A DNA stretch of 64,000 bases from Planococcus sp. MER TA 32b (GTDB lineage: Bacteria > Bacillota > Bacilli > Bacillales_A > Planococcaceae): the NCBI GenBank assembly GCA_023715185.1, contig JAMCAN010000002.1, forward strand, positions 124,001-188,000, written 5' to 3'. A model generated the notes under the pieces. That model was not told the DNA's origin. It did not search any database and saw only the letters and a list, made by a program, of their open reading frames with translations. The translations under genes and the position numbers were made by a program. This document shows positions 24,422 to 33,874 of this stretch, piece after piece. The stretch's first letter is position 1. Each line of letters opens with the position of its first letter.

Positions 24422-26162
24422 TTTGTATTTCCTCCCAATTCTTTAACGTTTGTTCGCTTAACTCCAATGCTTCACGCAAATTGAAATTCACTTCATTAAT
24501 GTTACGACGAATAGTCGTTAGCAAACTGTAGTATGCAGGTGACGGCTCATGCTGTTCCAATTGTGAAATCTCCGCAAGCAGTGGAATAGGCATTTTCGGA
24601 GTCGCGGTGTCATGACTGAACCGATTGCCCCCGACATAATTCAGTCGTACGAGAATCCTGGAGAGCTGTTTATTCCAGTGGTTGTATGTTCGGATCGAGT
24701 GTGCTGAAGGGAAATCAGCTGCATGAACGAGATCCGTCAAGCGTTTGACGGTGGTGTCCAATTTTTCAAGCCTATTCAGTGCGATGCCGAGCCATTCAGG
24801 TTCAGGCAAAGAGCGCTGGTAATTTCTGATGAAACCGGTGATTTCCTTTATCGCATTTTGCTGCTTGATTGGAAGGAGTGGGTTCGTGCATATTTCCAGT
24901 ACTGTCGCCAAGTAGATTCGGCAATCTCTTTCAAGGAGTACCGGATCAAGCTTGTCAATTGTATCTTCAGTCGTATGCCACCACCAGCCAAAGCCGCCAG
25001 CTTTTCCGTCACCAAATAACTTTGAAAAAGCCTGCGAAGCCGGATTATCGGATTTCACTTGTTCGGAAAGTCCCATCAGCAGGGAAGGGACACCCATCCC
25101 CCAAAATGACTGGTCGCCGGCTTTGCCATATCGCGTCGAATTGAATTCCTGATCGGCATATTTCAGGATAGGTTCTGCAACTATATCTTTTGTCTCCGCC
25201 ATTGCATTTGCTTCAGACAGGACGGAGGAATTCTTGCCGCCGACTGAATCGATATTGAGGTGAAGCACACAATTATCATATAAATCTTCCCAGTGCTCAT
25301 CGGCATATAGCGCAGATCCGGCGTAGCGGCCGTGGGAATGTCCGGACCAGAAAGCCAAGCGCAGCGAGCGGTGAAGCTTCGTTTTATTGGTTCCGATAAT
25401 CCGGGCGACTTCCAGCATCGTTGCATTGGCACTGCCGTTATCCATCGCACCATGGTGCCAGGAATCGATATGCCCTGAAAACAGGACATAAGGATTTACA
25501 TCTTCAGAGGCTTTATAATCTGCAATTAATGTAGGTATATCACGCCACGCAGTATCGACTTGGGTCATAATTTCTGCCAGCAGTTTTTCCTCCAACGAAA
25601 GTTTCGCTTTCAGTATTTCGCCATCTGCGAATGTAATGGATACTGCTGGGATTTTCGGATATTGCCCTAATTGATCGAATGCCGGATTGCCCCAGACAGT
25701 GGAGACGATCATCTCGTGCGTATATTCTGCATTGATGAAAATCACTGCTTTGGACATATGGGTTTGAGCTTGGAGCAATGCACCGGGCGTAGCCAATCCA
25801 TCTATTAACAACACTTTGTCGGCTAAATCAGGATCCCTCACCAGCGGGAATCCATTTTCCATATAAACGATTTCACCTGAAACCCCTATTTCTGGCGTCG
25901 AGGGGGCCATAGAATGAGTAATAGATGTATAGCTTACTCCGTTGATTTGGAGTTTTGATTCCATTGGCAGGCTAATCAAAGCTTTTCGATGGTAGAGATT
26001 TGTTTCAAAGCCGAAAGATTTTAATTGTTGTTCGGCGTATCGGAAGGCTCGAAATTCCTCTTCTGAACCGGATAAACGTACTTCTTTTGAGATTTCTTCC
26101 GTAAATTCCATCAATGATTGTCGGCTGATTTGACCGAGCAATCTTTCATGTGATTCAGTCAT
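24414..26162 (-). CDS. M28-family peptidase-like protein
   Basis: 582 residues without signal peptide, so cytoplasmic. A PA-like domain (about 70-200) precedes the zinc hydrolase domain with LFSGHIDSWHHGAMDNGSAN, which supplies the usual first His and bridging Asp, and HLNIDSVGG. Where most M28 enzymes have a Glu-Glu pair, this one reads FWSGHSHGRYAGS, so the standard catalytic glutamate is missing; I recall this as a known sub-branch. Late WWWHTTEDTIDKLD supplies another metal His. The final 140 residues are a helical extension. It overlaps both neighbours by 8 bases, typical of tight translational coupling. Expected to hydrolyse an amide or peptide bond, perhaps of an unusual substrate. Confidence 0.82.
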   Translation of the reverse strand: MTESHERLLGQISRQSLMEFTEEISKEVRLSGSEEEFRAFRYAEQQLKSFGFETNLYHRKALISLPMESKLQINGVSYTSITHSMAPSTPEIGVSGEIVYMENGFPLVRDPDLADKVLLIDGLATPGALLQAQTHMSKAVIFINAEYTHEMIVSTVWGNPAFDQLGQYPKIPAVSITFADGEILKAKLSLEEKLLAEIMTQVDTAWRDIPTLIADYKASEDVNPYVLFSGHIDSWHHGAMDNGSANATMLEVARIIGTNKTKLHRSLRLAFWSGHSHGRYAGSALYADEHWEDLYDNCVLHLNIDSVGGKNSSVLSEANAMAETKDIVAEPILKYADQEFNSTRYGKAGDQSFWGMGVPSLLMGLSEQVKSDNPASQAFSKLFGDGKAGGFGWWWHTTEDTIDKLDPVLLERDCRIYLATVLEICTNPLLPIKQQNAIKEITGFIRNYQRSLPEPEWLGIALNRLEKLDTTVKRLTDLVHAADFPSAHSIRTYNHWNKQLSRILVRLNYVGGNRFSHDTATPKMPIPLLAEISQLEQHEPSPAYYSLLTTIRRNINEVNFNLREALELSEQTLKNWEEIQNG

Positions 26163-27312
26163 TTAAACCGCCGCCCTTGCCGTAATGAATAAGGAGATGA
26201 GTCAGTAAAGCTGCCCGTTCACTCATCTTCTCCAATACAATTTGTTCGTCGATTGCGTGTGCCCCGCGACCCACTGCCCCGAGACCATCCAAAGTCGGTG
26301 CGAGAGGTGCTGTGAGATTGCCGTCACTGCCACCGCCGGTCTCTTTCTCTGTCAGTTCAATATTTAATCGGGTTTTACCGATTTCTTGGGCGGTCTGGAA
26401 TAATTCAAGGACGCGGTCATCTCTTTCAAGTGGAAAACGATTGACTCCGCCCCTAGCGATTACTTCAGTTCCTTTAAAATGAGGCTTCAGGTTCTGGATA
26501 ATCGGAATGACACGGTCGAATTCGCTTTTTGTCTTCGCCCGGACATCTAGCGTTGCTTGGGATTTTTCTGCCACTACATTGTTCGCAGTGCCGCCGGAGA
26601 CTTTACCGACATTGAATGTCGTCCCTTGTTCATAATCGTTTAATGAATTGAGGAACAAGGTTTGATAAGCCAGTTCCGTAATGGCGCTGCTGCCTTCTTC
26701 GGGCGCAATTCCTGCGTGGGCAGATATCCCATTGACTTCAATGTCATAAATCGCGACACCTTTTCGGGACGTCTTCAAACTGCCTTCATCGGATAATGCG
26801 GGTTCCAGGACAAAGACCGCATCACTCTTTTTAGCTTCTTCTTCTATATAAGTCCGGGAAGATGGATTACCGATTTCTTCGTCAGAATCAAAAAAGAAAA
26901 CGACTTTCTTATCCAGCTCTATTCCTGCATCCTTCAATGCCTTTAAAGCGAACAGACCTTGAATAAGGCCGGATTTCATATCAAAAACTCCGGGTCCATA
27001 AGCGATGCCGTTCTCTTTTTTGAATGGCATCCTTTCAAGTGTGCCTTTCGGCCAGACGGTATCGAAATGGCTGAGGATGAGGAGTTGGGAATCCCCTTGC
27101 CCAAACTCGCACCGTACATGGTTGCCATATTGATCATCCGGTATGAGGGTGGTTGTTCCACCGGTCAAATTTTTGAATGTCTGGGATAGCCACTCAGCCA
27201 CTTCGTCAAGCGCTTCCTTATCGTGGGAAGGGGACTCCATCTCCACCAGGGTTTTTAAATAGTCTTCCATCAGCGATTGCTGGCTTTGCAAAGTTTGAAA
27301 AATTGGATCCAT
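26155..27312 (-). CDS. M20 family metallopeptidase (glutamate carboxypeptidase-like)
   Basis: 385 residues from ATG 27312, preceded by GGAGGAG; the in-frame start 7 codons upstream has no such site. Metal-binding motifs are all present: SHFDTVWPKG (His, Asp), GPGVFDMKSG (bridging Asp), DSDEEIG (catalytic Glu and ligand) and ETGGGSDGN near the end. The layout is that of the CPG2/carboxypeptidase G2 group, which releases C-terminal glutamate or similar residues from acylated amino acids and folates. No signal peptide, so it acts on imported substrate. First enzyme gene of the operon, directly after the regulator. Confidence 0.88.
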   Translation of the reverse strand: MDPIFQTLQSQQSLMEDYLKTLVEMESPSHDKEALDEVAEWLSQTFKNLTGGTTTLIPDDQYGNHVRCEFGQGDSQLLILSHFDTVWPKGTLERMPFKKENGIAYGPGVFDMKSGLIQGLFALKALKDAGIELDKKVVFFFDSDEEIGNPSSRTYIEEEAKKSDAVFVLEPALSDEGSLKTSRKGVAIYDIEVNGISAHAGIAPEEGSSAITELAYQTLFLNSLNDYEQGTTFNVGKVSGGTANNVVAEKSQATLDVRAKTKSEFDRVIPIIQNLKPHFKGTEVIARGGVNRFPLERDDRVLELFQTAQEIGKTRLNIELTEKETGGGSDGNLTAPLAPTLDGLGAVGRGAHAIDEQIVLEKMSERAALLTHLLIHYGKGGGLND

Positions 27313-27345
27313 ATGTTCTCCTCCTGTTGTCAAAGTGAATTCATT

Positions 27346-28197
27346 CTACTCGATGACGAAATTCGTATCGGTGTAGTATTTATTGATTGAGCGGACACGT
27401 AAGGAAATCTCTTCTTCGTATTTGGATTCAATACCTGACGTAATCAGGTTAATCAAGCTCATCACGGATGAAATAGAAATCATCGCTTCAGAGTGAATCC
27501 CGATGTCGGTAGTTAGGCAAATATCCGCTATGCGTCCAGTGGGAGAAAGCTTCCTGTCCGTAATGGTTAGAATTTTTGCTCCCTGCTCCTTTGCGTGTTT
27601 GCCGATATTCAATGTACTAACAACATAGCTTGGCATTGAAATTAGGATGAAGACCGTTTCTTCAGGTTCCGTCAGCAGCAAATTATCAAAAGAAGCATTA
27701 AGTTCATTCGATAGCAAGGTGACATTCTCACGCATCATGCTGAGTTTGAGATAGAACCAGTAAGCTGCAGCGTAGGAAGCCAAGTTACCTACAATCTTGA
27801 CATGCTTAGTGTTCATCAATAAATCAGCGGTTTGCCAAAAATCGTTCCGGTCCATGCCTTGCATTTGCTGTAAGATTTCCATCTCCCTTGTAACTATCTT
27901 ATTTATGAGATCTTTATTTGGATCATCGAGCTGGAGAGGGGATCCCTGTAAATTTTCAGGATTTGTATCTGCCAAAAATTCCGCCTGAAAGCTTTTTTGC
28001 ATATGTGAAAAACTTTTATAATCAAGTGAATAAGAAAAGCGGATCACTGTGGCTTCACTGACATCAATTCTTTTAGCAATCTGGGAAGCAGTCGAAATGC
28101 TGAACTCCACGTGATTTCGCAAGAGGTATTCCGCTACTTTCTTCTGGCCTTTCGGAAGTTTTTCGTAAATTTCAGTAACTCGGGATTCTACGCTCAT
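27346..28197 (-). CDS. RpiR/MurR-family transcriptional regulator
   Basis: 283 residues from ATG 28197, with AAAGGCGG 7 bases ahead; an in-frame ATG 11 codons upstream is less likely. The N-terminus is a helix-turn-helix domain (ATQIAKRIDV-like ASQIAKRIDVSEATVIRFS) and the middle a SIS domain (VKIVGNLASYAAAYW and TVFILISMPSYV), which in this family binds a phosphorylated sugar or another small ligand. It is the first gene of the minus-strand operon and most likely controls it in response to a pathway metabolite. The ligand for such peptidase-linked RpiR proteins is unknown. Confidence 0.87.
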   Translation of the reverse strand: MSVESRVTEIYEKLPKGQKKVAEYLLRNHVEFSISTASQIAKRIDVSEATVIRFSYSLDYKSFSHMQKSFQAEFLADTNPENLQGSPLQLDDPNKDLINKIVTREMEILQQMQGMDRNDFWQTADLLMNTKHVKIVGNLASYAAAYWFYLKLSMMRENVTLLSNELNASFDNLLLTEPEETVFILISMPSYVVSTLNIGKHAKEQGAKILTITDRKLSPTGRIADICLTTDIGIHSEAMISISSVMSLINLITSGIESKYEEEISLRVRSINKYYTDTNFVIE

Positions 28198-28689
28198 TAT
28201 TTTGCCGCCTTTATTAATGATTTTTTTCATTCATTCATTTTTATTTATGAATTTTTTGATTCTTTACACTATAAAATAATAATTTTAAAAATTCAAGCTA
28301 ATTTTTAAACTATTTTAATTTTTATGATAATTATTTTTTCAAAGTGACTTCTTATAGTGTCCAAATATGTAATCGCGATATGAATTAAAAAGTCTGAACT
28401 AGGAAAGCACTGTATAAAAAATTCCCTGCAACTTTGAGGTTTTAAAATATTCATGATTGCTGGAGAAGTGCAGAATTTTCGGAAGAAGCTATAGGTTGCA
28501 AACTCCATCACGAAGAAATCAAGCCTTATAAGAATTGAATTCAATTCTTTTCTTCCTTTCGAATAAGTTAAGCTTATCCAGTGAGGCGGAGTGTATAGTT
28601 AACGGTGATCTTACATCGAAAAAGAGTTCTAGCATATTCAACTATGCAAGTTTAGTGGATTAAAAAACGCCTCCCTGAAAACCTAAAAA
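28198..28689. other. AT-rich control region upstream of the peptidase operon
   Basis: About 490 bases. 28200-28340 is extremely AT-rich with several TATAAT-like and TTGAAA-like words and is the natural place for the RpiR operon promoter. From about 28440 to 28560 the sequence looks like decayed coding DNA (GGAAGAAGCTATAGGTTGCA, then CATCACGAAGAAATC), but I cannot name a parent. Confidence 0.4.
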
Positions 28690-28735
28690 AAAGACCACCA
28701 TCTCCGAATTAAAAGATTCGGAAATGGTGGTCTTT
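28690..28735 (-). terminator. Hairpin terminator
   Basis: AAAGACCACCATCTCCGAAT pairs with ATTCGGAAATGGTGGTCTTT across a 6-base loop with a single mismatch, flanked by A and T runs on both sides. It lies downstream of the minus-strand gene ending at 28868. Confidence 0.75.
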
Positions 28736-28867
28736 AAATTTATAGTTTCTACATACCTGTGCAAGCAGCATCCATACATCGGGTAGGAATATTTAATATA
28801 CTTCATCTAAATGTAGCATGTCGATCTTTAGAAGCTTAATATCTTTTAACTGAAATTAATAGAAAGT

Positions 28868-29461
28868 TTATATAAAGTCTCTTTCAATGGCTTCTATAGA
28901 TTTTCCTGTTTGTTTAAAAATAAATTCATGTATGTCTTTTATATTCTCTTCAACAATTGATTTTTTGTAAGCATTTAGTTTTCGTTCATAACCTTCGAAA
29001 TAATTGCTTGTATAATTTGGGTTATTGAATAATTTTAGGTACTCATGATAATCCATTAACCTTATTTTATCTTCGATTTGAATCAATATTTTTTTCCAGT
29101 CTTCTCTTCGTTTAGAATGAAGTGGTTTTTTAAATGCAATTTCCTCTTTTTCTTCATATTCAATTTGTGAAATGAAAGAATCAACTTCATCTTTGTAGTT
29201 AACTAATTGTAATCGGTTTTGCCGAGACAAGTTACCTAATATATCGTTTTTGTATTCAGAATATCGTCTTTTTCTAAAATGTTCTTTTGTGTCCGAAGTA
29301 TTTTTTCTGTCACTGATAACTTTTTTTGCTTTCGCTGCACCAGCACCAACAATAGGAGCAGCTCCTAATATAACTTCTTTGTTATCCTTTATAGCTTTGA
29401 TTGCTTTAGGACCATGGTTTTTGGCGATATTAACAATTAAATTTACTGGTATTTTAGCCAT
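28868..29461 (-). CDS. Hypothetical basic protein with an N-terminal amphipathic helix
   Basis: 197 residues from ATG 29461, with GAGGTG six bases ahead; an ATG six codons upstream is less likely. The start MAKIPVNLIVNIAKNHGP is followed by a short glycine/alanine-rich hydrophobic stretch (ILGAAPIVGAGAA) and then 150 charged, mostly helical residues with RKRRYSEYKND and KRREDWKKI. It resembles the truncated frame at 19981-20085. The hydrophobic hairpin plus charged helical tail is similar in plan to the protein at 8045. I know no family. AT-rich, so probably acquired. Confidence 0.65.
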   Translation of the reverse strand: MAKIPVNLIVNIAKNHGPKAIKAIKDNKEVILGAAPIVGAGAAKAKKVISDRKNTSDTKEHFRKRRYSEYKNDILGNLSRQNRLQLVNYKDEVDSFISQIEYEEKEEIAFKKPLHSKRREDWKKILIQIEDKIRLMDYHEYLKLFNNPNYTSNYFEGYERKLNAYKKSIVEENIKDIHEFIFKQTGKSIEAIERDFI

Positions 29462-29753
29462 CCAATACACCTCATTCAAGTTGATTTTTGTTCAAAAATA
29501 TAATAGTTCATATCAAAAAAAATTCGCTAGCTGTCATATTACATCTATTAGCATTTAATATAGCTTAAAAGAAAAAATATGCCCTTTCCTTAACAGAAGG
29601 AAACTACAATATTCCCATATCGAAAGGCTTTATATTTTCTATATTACACTATTAATCCATCTCACCCTGAATTTTCAGGTTAAAAGCCTGGTTATGACTC
29701 CAAATTAAATAAATGGTATCTAGCAACACTTTATAAACGAAAGCGCTGAAAAA

Positions 29754-30443
29754 TTACTTCTCCTTCAAAACGCCCGCTGTAACCAGATTAGTCAAAGCGC
29801 CTTTGTTCTTAAATCTGAAGTATCCGCTTAAACGGTTTAAGTCTTTTTGGGTTAAAGAAGCTAGATCAGTGGCAAGTTCATATTCATTTTCCAGCTTAGT
29901 GAGTAAAGTCTTGGCAAACTCTACTTGCTTTGGAGTTAACAGTTTGTCTGCTTTATTCTCATCTTCATTTTTGATTGCAGCTTTTTTCTTCTCTTCAAGA
30001 GGGAAGATGGTTTGGTTGATTTCTTCAGTGTATTTTCCTGCTTTAATCCAAGCTAGGTCTTCTTTGTTTAAAGCAAACCATTCTCCTTCAAGTCTCTTGG
30101 CAGCAAAATGTTTGTGGAAAGCGGCTTCTGTCTGATGATGATTGCCGGTTTTTATCAGGAAAATAAGTTTATTTTCAAAAGGCAATTTTACGCCAAAGAC
30201 ATTCATTCTTTTCTCCAGGTTTTTTGTCTTGCCGATCTTGAAAGAGCCGTTCATGTATTCCTGTACGAAGTAAACATATCCAGGAGCTTTACCCTGGAGG
30301 TCAGGGGCTTCGATAATTTTTTCAAGTTCATATTGATTTGATTCGAAAAGGTAAATCTTCTGATGTGGAACTGCTGTTGGAGCCATTGTTGGTTGAGGAG
30401 CAGTGTTACTCGAAAAAAGTTTGCTGAAAATGTTTTTAACCAT
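29754..30443 (-). CDS. GIY-YIG-like nuclease (T5orf172/MUG113 type)
   Basis: 229 residues, ATG behind GGAGG (10 bases). Residues of about 50-125 read PGYVYFVQEYMNGSFKIGKT, then KNLEKRM, HHQTEAAFHKHF and GEWFAL: the GIY-YIG fold in the variant seen in T5orf172 and MUG113 proteins, with the catalytic Tyr and Lys/Arg region and a Glu (TEAAFH) in place. A 45-residue Pro/Ala-rich N-terminus precedes it and a C-terminal helical domain of about 70 residues (LTPKQVEFAKTLL) follows, perhaps for DNA binding. Such proteins occur in phages and defence contexts; its target is unknown. Single gene with its own promoter. Confidence 0.78.
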   Translation of the reverse strand: MVKNIFSKLFSSNTAPQPTMAPTAVPHQKIYLFESNQYELEKIIEAPDLQGKAPGYVYFVQEYMNGSFKIGKTKNLEKRMNVFGVKLPFENKLIFLIKTGNHHQTEAAFHKHFAAKRLEGEWFALNKEDLAWIKAGKYTEEINQTIFPLEEKKKAAIKNEDENKADKLLTPKQVEFAKTLLTKLENEYELATDLASLTQKDLNRLSGYFRFKNKGALTNLVTAGVLKEK

Positions 30444-30653
30444 ATATAGATAACCTCCAAAGTGGTTTAAATGTTATATACAATTATAGCCTAGAGAAGG
30501 ACTTATTTCTTATATATATCAAAATATGTAAATAAGATAATATATACATAATCACTTCACCGCCATCAACTTATCGCTGGTGTTTTATTTTCCATAAAAT
30601 TTTAAGTAATAGAATCGCTCCACAAGAAGCGGAACACCAAGGAGGATCAACAG

Positions 30654-31352
30654 ATGAATTACTTCACAAAAGATTGGTACGATGAAATGCAGGTATCCGG
30701 TTTTCTCGCATTGCACGAGTCGGAAGAGGATTGGGAGGAAGAATTGGAATATCACCGCAAGGAAGGAAATGATTTGCGGACATTGAACTTACGCAATCTG
30801 TCCGATATGCGGGAAAGTTTGCTGCGCTACTTGCCGGAGACGCTTCATCCGTATATTCACGACGGCACGCTGGTGACGGAATACCCGACTCCGGAACTGC
30901 GCATGCTCGTCAATCGATGGGAGCGGGATTACGAGCGGCGGATGGAAGAGCTGAGTGACCGGTATATGCAGCATTTCGAATCAATCAAAGCGGAGCTCCC
31001 GCCAGCTGCAGTTGAGCTGGTGGAGAATGGCCTGCACGATGCGGTCATCCTTTCTGTTGAACGACCGTCTGAAGATCGGCTTATCCTGACACTCGACTGC
31101 ACTGGGGGCTTCCATTATTTCACCGATGTCCGGTTCACTTTTGAAGGGGTCACCTATTCAAACATTCCAGCTGATTTCAAAGGTGCGTGGTGGCTGTATG
31201 ATGAAATTTATAAAACGAAAGATGGCTTTGAGCTGCATACATTATTCGACTCACCTATGACCGAGACAATGATTCGTGCGCGGGATGTGAAAATCGAGCC
31301 GCTGAAACTGCCATTGATGCGAAGGCTGAAGAAATGGTATAGAGGCAGGTAG
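30654..31352 (+). CDS. DUF4085-family hypothetical protein
   Basis: 232 residues, ATG behind AAGGAGG. The start MNYFTKDWYDEMQ and the later LENGLHDA-type region (VENGLHDAVILSVERPSEDR) followed by a beta-rich half with FEGVTYSNIP match DUF4085, a family of soluble proteins common in Bacillales with no known function. Acidic N-terminal half with helical ELEYHRKEGND, beta-rich C-terminal half. No signal peptide. Single gene of normal length, GC similar to the chromosome. Confidence 0.75.
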   Translation: MNYFTKDWYDEMQVSGFLALHESEEDWEEELEYHRKEGNDLRTLNLRNLSDMRESLLRYLPETLHPYIHDGTLVTEYPTPELRMLVNRWERDYERRMEELSDRYMQHFESIKAELPPAAVELVENGLHDAVILSVERPSEDRLILTLDCTGGFHYFTDVRFTFEGVTYSNIPADFKGAWWLYDEIYKTKDGFELHTLFDSPMTETMIRARDVKIEPLKLPLMRRLKKWYRGR

Positions 31353-31516
31353 TTGGCTAGGTTGAATTTTTATAACTAGGATTACAATCCTCTAATAGAG
31401 TATTTATAGAAAGATAGTACATATGAAGCTGTAGAAATGATGCGCTGCTTAGTATGTAATTAAGACAGCTATTTTTTAGCAAACGAGTAAAATTCATAAG
31501 TATTGGGGAGATTAAT

Positions 31517-31774
31517 ATGAATAATAAAGTCGGGAAGTTGTTTGGAGTCCCTATTCTATTTTTATTGTTAGGTGTTGTATTTTTATTATTTGGAGCTAAT
31601 GGAGAAGGGATGGCAACCACTTTCTCGAGGCCAGCTGGTGCCGCAAGTTGGACGACCGAAGAGAGCACTGTAGATGCGTTCATTTTTATACCACTGCTTT
31701 TGGGCATTTCTTTCTTGATGCTGTTCATCAGTACTTTCTCTATATCTTTTTATAAATTGCAAAAGAGTCGTTAA
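31517..31774 (+). CDS. Small two-helix membrane protein, 85 aa
   Basis: ATG behind GGGGAGATTAAT. Two membrane helices (about 9-27 and 52-74) flank an extracellular-type loop with Ser/Thr/Gly residues; the tail YKLQKSR is basic, placing both ends inside the cell. No named family recognised. Monocistronic or cotranscribed with the next small gene 80 bases on. Confidence 0.65.
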   Translation: MNNKVGKLFGVPILFLLLGVVFLLFGANGEGMATTFSRPAGAASWTTEESTVDAFIFIPLLLGISFLMLFISTFSISFYKLQKSR

Positions 31775-31856
31775 TCCTATTCCCACAATTCCCGTTTGTT
31801 CATTCTTAGAAAGGGTATACTCTTTACGAATGATACTTTGAGGAGGGATTTTTCTA

Positions 31857-32039
31857 ATGAGCCAAACTTTTGACGCATTGAAGGAGAAAATCAGTAATGC
31901 CGACACAGGAGAAGCGAAAGAAATCATCACTCAGGTCAAGCAGGCATACGACGACGGCAAGATTGACGAAAACGAAAAAAGCGAATTGATGGACATGGCA
32001 AAATCTAAACTTGGCGGAGGGCTCGGCGGTTTATTCTAA
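31857..32039 (+). CDS. Small soluble protein, 60 aa, Gly-rich C-terminus
   Basis: ATG behind GAGGAGGG. The peptide is charged and helical (MSQTFDALKEKISNADTG) and ends KLGGGLGGLF, a glycine-rich hydrophobic tail. Its own strong ribosome site and the terminator that follows support it as a real gene. Family unknown. Confidence 0.65.
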   Translation: MSQTFDALKEKISNADTGEAKEIITQVKQAYDDGKIDENEKSELMDMAKSKLGGGLGGLF

Positions 32040-32058
32040 GAGCCAGCAGCCAGACTGA

Positions 32059-32103
32059 AAATAAGCTTCGGCTTCCTTATTGAAAGGCTGCCGAAGCTTA
32101 TTT
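32059..32103. terminator. Bidirectional hairpin between convergent genes
   Basis: AAATAAGCTTCGGC (32059-32072) pairs with GCCGAAGCTTATTT (32090-32103), with A and T runs on the two sides, so it can stop both the plus-strand small gene and the minus-strand monooxygenase gene. Confidence 0.8.
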
Positions 32104-32136
32104 TTTATGATTAAGATTCTTTTCAGGATTGCCGCC

Positions 32137-33669
32137 TCACTCGACTCCAAAAGCCTCAATCCGATAAGTGTCCAAATACGCTTTCAACACACGCAGCCAC
32201 TGCTTTTCGGTCGCAAGCCCCACATGGCCGTCAGGTCGAATCAGGTACAGCGCATCCTGCTTGAAGCCAGCGTCTTTCATCTGCGCTTCCCATGGAAACT
32301 CATGGAGGTCGAGTGACTGCGAGCGGGCAAAGTCGATGAGTTCAGGCTTTGCTTTGCCGTATATATGGATTTGCCAGTCGACGGAGCGCAGCGGCTCGAA
32401 GTTATCGCCGGTTACGGTTTCGACCCACGGCAAGCGCATGCCGCCGTAAACCTTGCCGGCTTTGCCGTGGCTCAAGGGGCTGTCGCGGTAATTGATGTGA
32501 ATTTGGGACAAGATCCTGAACGCGTTTTTTTGTGAGAACGGAAATTTGAATACGGACGGCAGGGCATAAGGCACAAAATACTGGCGCAGCAAAGTGCCGC
32601 GCAGTTTTTGGCTGACGATCGTCGAGAACGCTTTGTCGGTCGTCGCGATCAATCGGCGCGCAAAGCCGATGCGCTCTTTTTCGTACGTGTTCAATATTCT
32701 GGGAGCGGCTTTCCCCCGGATCACTGCTGCGAGTTTCCACGCCAGATTGATGGCGTCCCCGATGCCCGTGTTCATGCCTTGTCCGCCTGCAGGGCTGTGC
32801 AGGTGGCCGGCGTCGCCCAGGATGAAGATGCGCCCTTTGGCAAAATGTTCGCTGATGCGGTTATGGACGCGGTAGGTCGAAAACCAATTGACCTTGGCGG
32901 CGCTCACACGGATTTTATTTTCGATGTAATCATTGATTTCATGGTACTCAAGATCGGTGCGTTCGTTGAACTTCCCGGGCACGATGCCGAGGATCCGTTT
33001 GGTTGTCGCGTTGCGGACGGACATATACAGCATGAAGCCGTCATCGTCCATGTACATGTCCATCTTTTGCATGTTGTCTGCCGGTTTCGCGGTTTCGATA
33101 TCGGCGACAAAGAATAAATGCTTGTATGTGCCGCCGGGAAATTCGAGTCCCAGTCCTTTCCGTACCATGCTGCTGGCGCCGTCGCATCCGCATAAATAGG
33201 TGAATGCCGCTGTTTCTTCCGGCTGTCCTTGCCGCTGCATAACAGTGGTTACGCCTGCTCCCGTGTCTTCAAATGAAAGCAGCGAAGTGTTCCATTCGAC
33301 TTCGACGCCTATTTTATTTAATTCGTCGACAAGAATTTCTTCGTGCTCGTCCTGCGGCAAACTCAGGATAAACGGAAACGGGCTCAGCCCTTTGCCGAAA
33401 TCATGGAACTTCACTGTGGCTTTCACTTCGGTGCCGTCGCTGACATCAAGCGATAAAATCGGATGCCCCCGCTTGATGTTGCGTTCAGCCAGGCCAAGCT
33501 GCCCGTACTGCTCCAATATGCGGGCATGCACAGCGAGGGCGCGTGACGCGGTGCCGGTTCCTGCGTTCTTATCGATGATCCGGAACGGCACGCCTTGACG
33601 CGCCAGGCTATAGGCAAGAGCCAGGCCAGTGGGGCCGGCTCCGACGATTAAGATTTGTGGGTTCATCAT
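32137..33669 (-). CDS. FAD-dependent aromatic monooxygenase-like protein
   Basis: 510 residues, ATG behind AGGAGG; the second ATG is an equal choice. FAD-binding motifs are in order: VGAGPTGLALAYSLA (about 8-22), the DG motif GCDGASSMVRKGLGL, and GDAGHLHSPAGGQGMNTG, as in the PheA/TfdB/PHBH hydroxylases (PF01494). The C-terminus has a thioredoxin-like end with LIRPDGHVGLATE, typical of the phenol/pentachlorophenol hydroxylase branch. The reaction is NAD(P)H- and O2-dependent hydroxylation of an aromatic or polyketide-like compound; substrate unknown. Single gene, GC-rich, divergent from the next one. Confidence 0.87.
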   Translation of the reverse strand: MMNPQILIVGAGPTGLALAYSLARQGVPFRIIDKNAGTGTASRALAVHARILEQYGQLGLAERNIKRGHPILSLDVSDGTEVKATVKFHDFGKGLSPFPFILSLPQDEHEEILVDELNKIGVEVEWNTSLLSFEDTGAGVTTVMQRQGQPEETAAFTYLCGCDGASSMVRKGLGLEFPGGTYKHLFFVADIETAKPADNMQKMDMYMDDDGFMLYMSVRNATTKRILGIVPGKFNERTDLEYHEINDYIENKIRVSAAKVNWFSTYRVHNRISEHFAKGRIFILGDAGHLHSPAGGQGMNTGIGDAINLAWKLAAVIRGKAAPRILNTYEKERIGFARRLIATTDKAFSTIVSQKLRGTLLRQYFVPYALPSVFKFPFSQKNAFRILSQIHINYRDSPLSHGKAGKVYGGMRLPWVETVTGDNFEPLRSVDWQIHIYGKAKPELIDFARSQSLDLHEFPWEAQMKDAGFKQDALYLIRPDGHVGLATEKQWLRVLKAYLDTYRIEAFGVE

Positions 33670-33874
33670 AGCGACCTCCTATTGAGTATCACGCCTGTTG
33701 AATAAGAAAAGTTCCTGTACAGCTACTATATCCTTAATCGATAGGTTTCAAGCAAGTAACATCAATTTATCGTTTTCTTAGTTAAAAATTATAATTTTTT
33801 GATCTTTTGACTGGTAATCGAACATAGGTTCTGTTATAGTAAAAGCATATCACTATGGATTGGGGTGTATTTCG

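Noticed and set aside
28440..28560. Possible decayed gene upstream of the RpiR operon
   Set aside because: One frame gives a protein-like stretch, but it is short and I could not name a parent, so it is mentioned only as part of the intergenic region.
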